NCBI RefSeq assembly: GCF_020524485.1
Contig: NZ_JAIVLF010000005.1
Location: 248,001 to 312,000 of the forward strand
Reading direction: 5' to 3'
From: Novosphingobium profundi
GTDB lineage: Bacteria; Pseudomonadota; Alphaproteobacteria; Sphingomonadales; Sphingomonadaceae
DNA length: 64,000 bases
Shown: positions 63,496-64,000 of the stretch, in pieces
Layout: each line of letters begins with the position of its first letter
Position numbering within the stretch: position 1 is the stretch's first letter
The notes under the pieces: model-generated
The model's input: only the letters and a program-made list of their open reading frames with translations
Told to the model about the DNA's origin: nothing
Database searches by the model: none
Translations under genes and position numbers: made by a program

Positions 63496-63996
63496 TTACT
63501 CTCCCACGCAGGCGCTGAGGTGGCGAATGGCCTTCATGATATGCTTTTCAACTGCGCTGATCGAAATACCGAAGTGCGATGCGATGGCCGCATAACTCAT
63601 TTCTTCGAAGCGGTGAAGGACGAAGACCTGGCGTGTCCGATCCGGCAGATCGCGTAGCGAAACCATCACCCTCGCGAGCCGCTGCTTGCCTTCGAGCACG
63701 CGCGCAGGCGAGATTTCCTCGACCGGATGGTGGTAATCTTCAAGCGAGACATGCGCCTCGCGCTGGCGCACGGCCTCACGCCGCCAACGGTCGGTCAGCA
63801 CCGAGCGCGCCACCTGAAACGCATAGCTTTCCAGCGATTCAATCCGGCTGTCGCCACGCCGCTGGTGCAGGCGCAGAGCAACCTCCTGAGCCATGTCCTC
63901 GGCCTCCTGGAGACCGACGCGCCGCGCAAGAAAATCGCGCACGGCACCCACGACTGTATCCCTGTGATCCGCCTCACGAGGGCGAATGACACTCAA
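63496..63996 (-). CDS. fecI: ECF sigma factor, FecI family (start uncertain, near window edge)
   Basis: At least 150 residues are visible. Region 2 appears as A-E-D-M-A-Q-E-V-A-L-R-L near residue 32 and S-L-E-S-Y-A-F-Q-V-A-R-S-V-L-T-D-R-W-R-R near 55-73. Region 4 has L-P-D-R-T-R-Q-V-F-V-L-H-R-F-E-E-M-S-Y-A-A-I-A near 117-140 and a recognition helix I-S-I-S-A-V-E-K-H-I. No in-frame ATG is seen. A TTG at 63996 and a GTG about 14 codons in (with AGGGA 7 nt upstream) are possible starts, and the gene could begin past the window. Pairs with fecR. Confidence 0.88.
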   Translation of the reverse strand: MSVIRPREADHRDTVVGAVRDFLARRVGLQEAEDMAQEVALRLHQRRGDSRIESLESYAFQVARSVLTDRWRREAVRQREAHVSLEDYHHPVEEISPARVLEGKQRLARVMVSLRDLPDRTRQVFVLHRFEEMSYAAIASHFGISISAVEKHIMKAIRHLSACVGE

Positions 63997-64000
63997 ACGA

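Overview
The window is high-GC chromosomal DNA of an alphaproteobacterium. The best fit is an order Sphingomonadales organism of the Novosphingobium/Sphingobium type. This rests on gene content and order: a zapA / 6S RNA / 5-FCL locus, a tkt-gap-pgk-class I aldolase cluster, a recG / sdhE / mfd neighbourhood, a cistern-type PEP-CTERM protein, and TonB receptor, peptidase and FecI/FecR genes. I see no insertion sequence, integrase, rRNA operon or CRISPR array. Most of the window is ordinary core genome.

Layout. 1-1163: 3' end of an RNase E/G-family gene, yacG, tRNA-Phe. 1721-8217: complete tripartite RND efflux pump (lipoprotein adaptor, inner-membrane pump, outer-membrane factor) followed by a MarR regulator. 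8311-11896 (minus): sulfate activation operon cysD-cysNC-cysQ, divergent from a LuxR-type regulator (12006-13112). 13139-19802 (minus): thiE, then the central carbon genes fda, pgk, a MOSC-domain gene, gap and tkt. 20016-22522 (plus): a coiled-coil ORF, zapA, a candidate 6S RNA, a small secreted Gly/Lys/His-rich protein, 5-FCL and a DUF2842 gene. 22536-29391 (minus): YegD-like Hsp70, two identical tRNA-Asp genes, the three-gene branched-chain 2-oxoacid dehydrogenase operon, thyA. 29523-31574 (plus): small membrane protein, MCP, tRNA-Pro.

31642-37893: C4-dicarboxylate uptake, with dctB-dctD (minus) divergent from dctA and a porin (plus). 38084-40465: a PEP-CTERM protein behind a consensus-like sigma-54 promoter, facing a TPR lipoprotein of the PEP-CTERM-associated type. 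40803-42411: a compact lysis cassette (amidase, holin-like protein, Rz-like spanin) with a previously unlabelled Rz1-like lipoprotein frame nested inside the Rz gene. 42423-48898: recG, a host-attachment-family gene, sdhE, mfd. 49009-53057: S10 peptidase, EAL protein, NAD kinase, tRNA-Asn. 53208-63996: a peptide-utilisation region (TPR/2OG-oxygenase, M14 carboxypeptidase, TonB-dependent receptor, M20 amidohydrolase) that converges on a fecI-fecR pair across a very long imperfect hairpin.

The observations most worth following are: the nested Rz/Rz1 cassette without a surrounding prophage; the sigma-54 promoter in front of the PEP-CTERM gene; the DctD homologue that lacks the sigma-54-contacting GAFTGA loop; the 110-bp nested inverted repeat at 62.3 kb; the G/K/H-rich exported mini-protein next to the 6S RNA; and a shared promoter architecture upstream of three separate tRNA genes. 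All calls are from reading the sequence; no database search was run.
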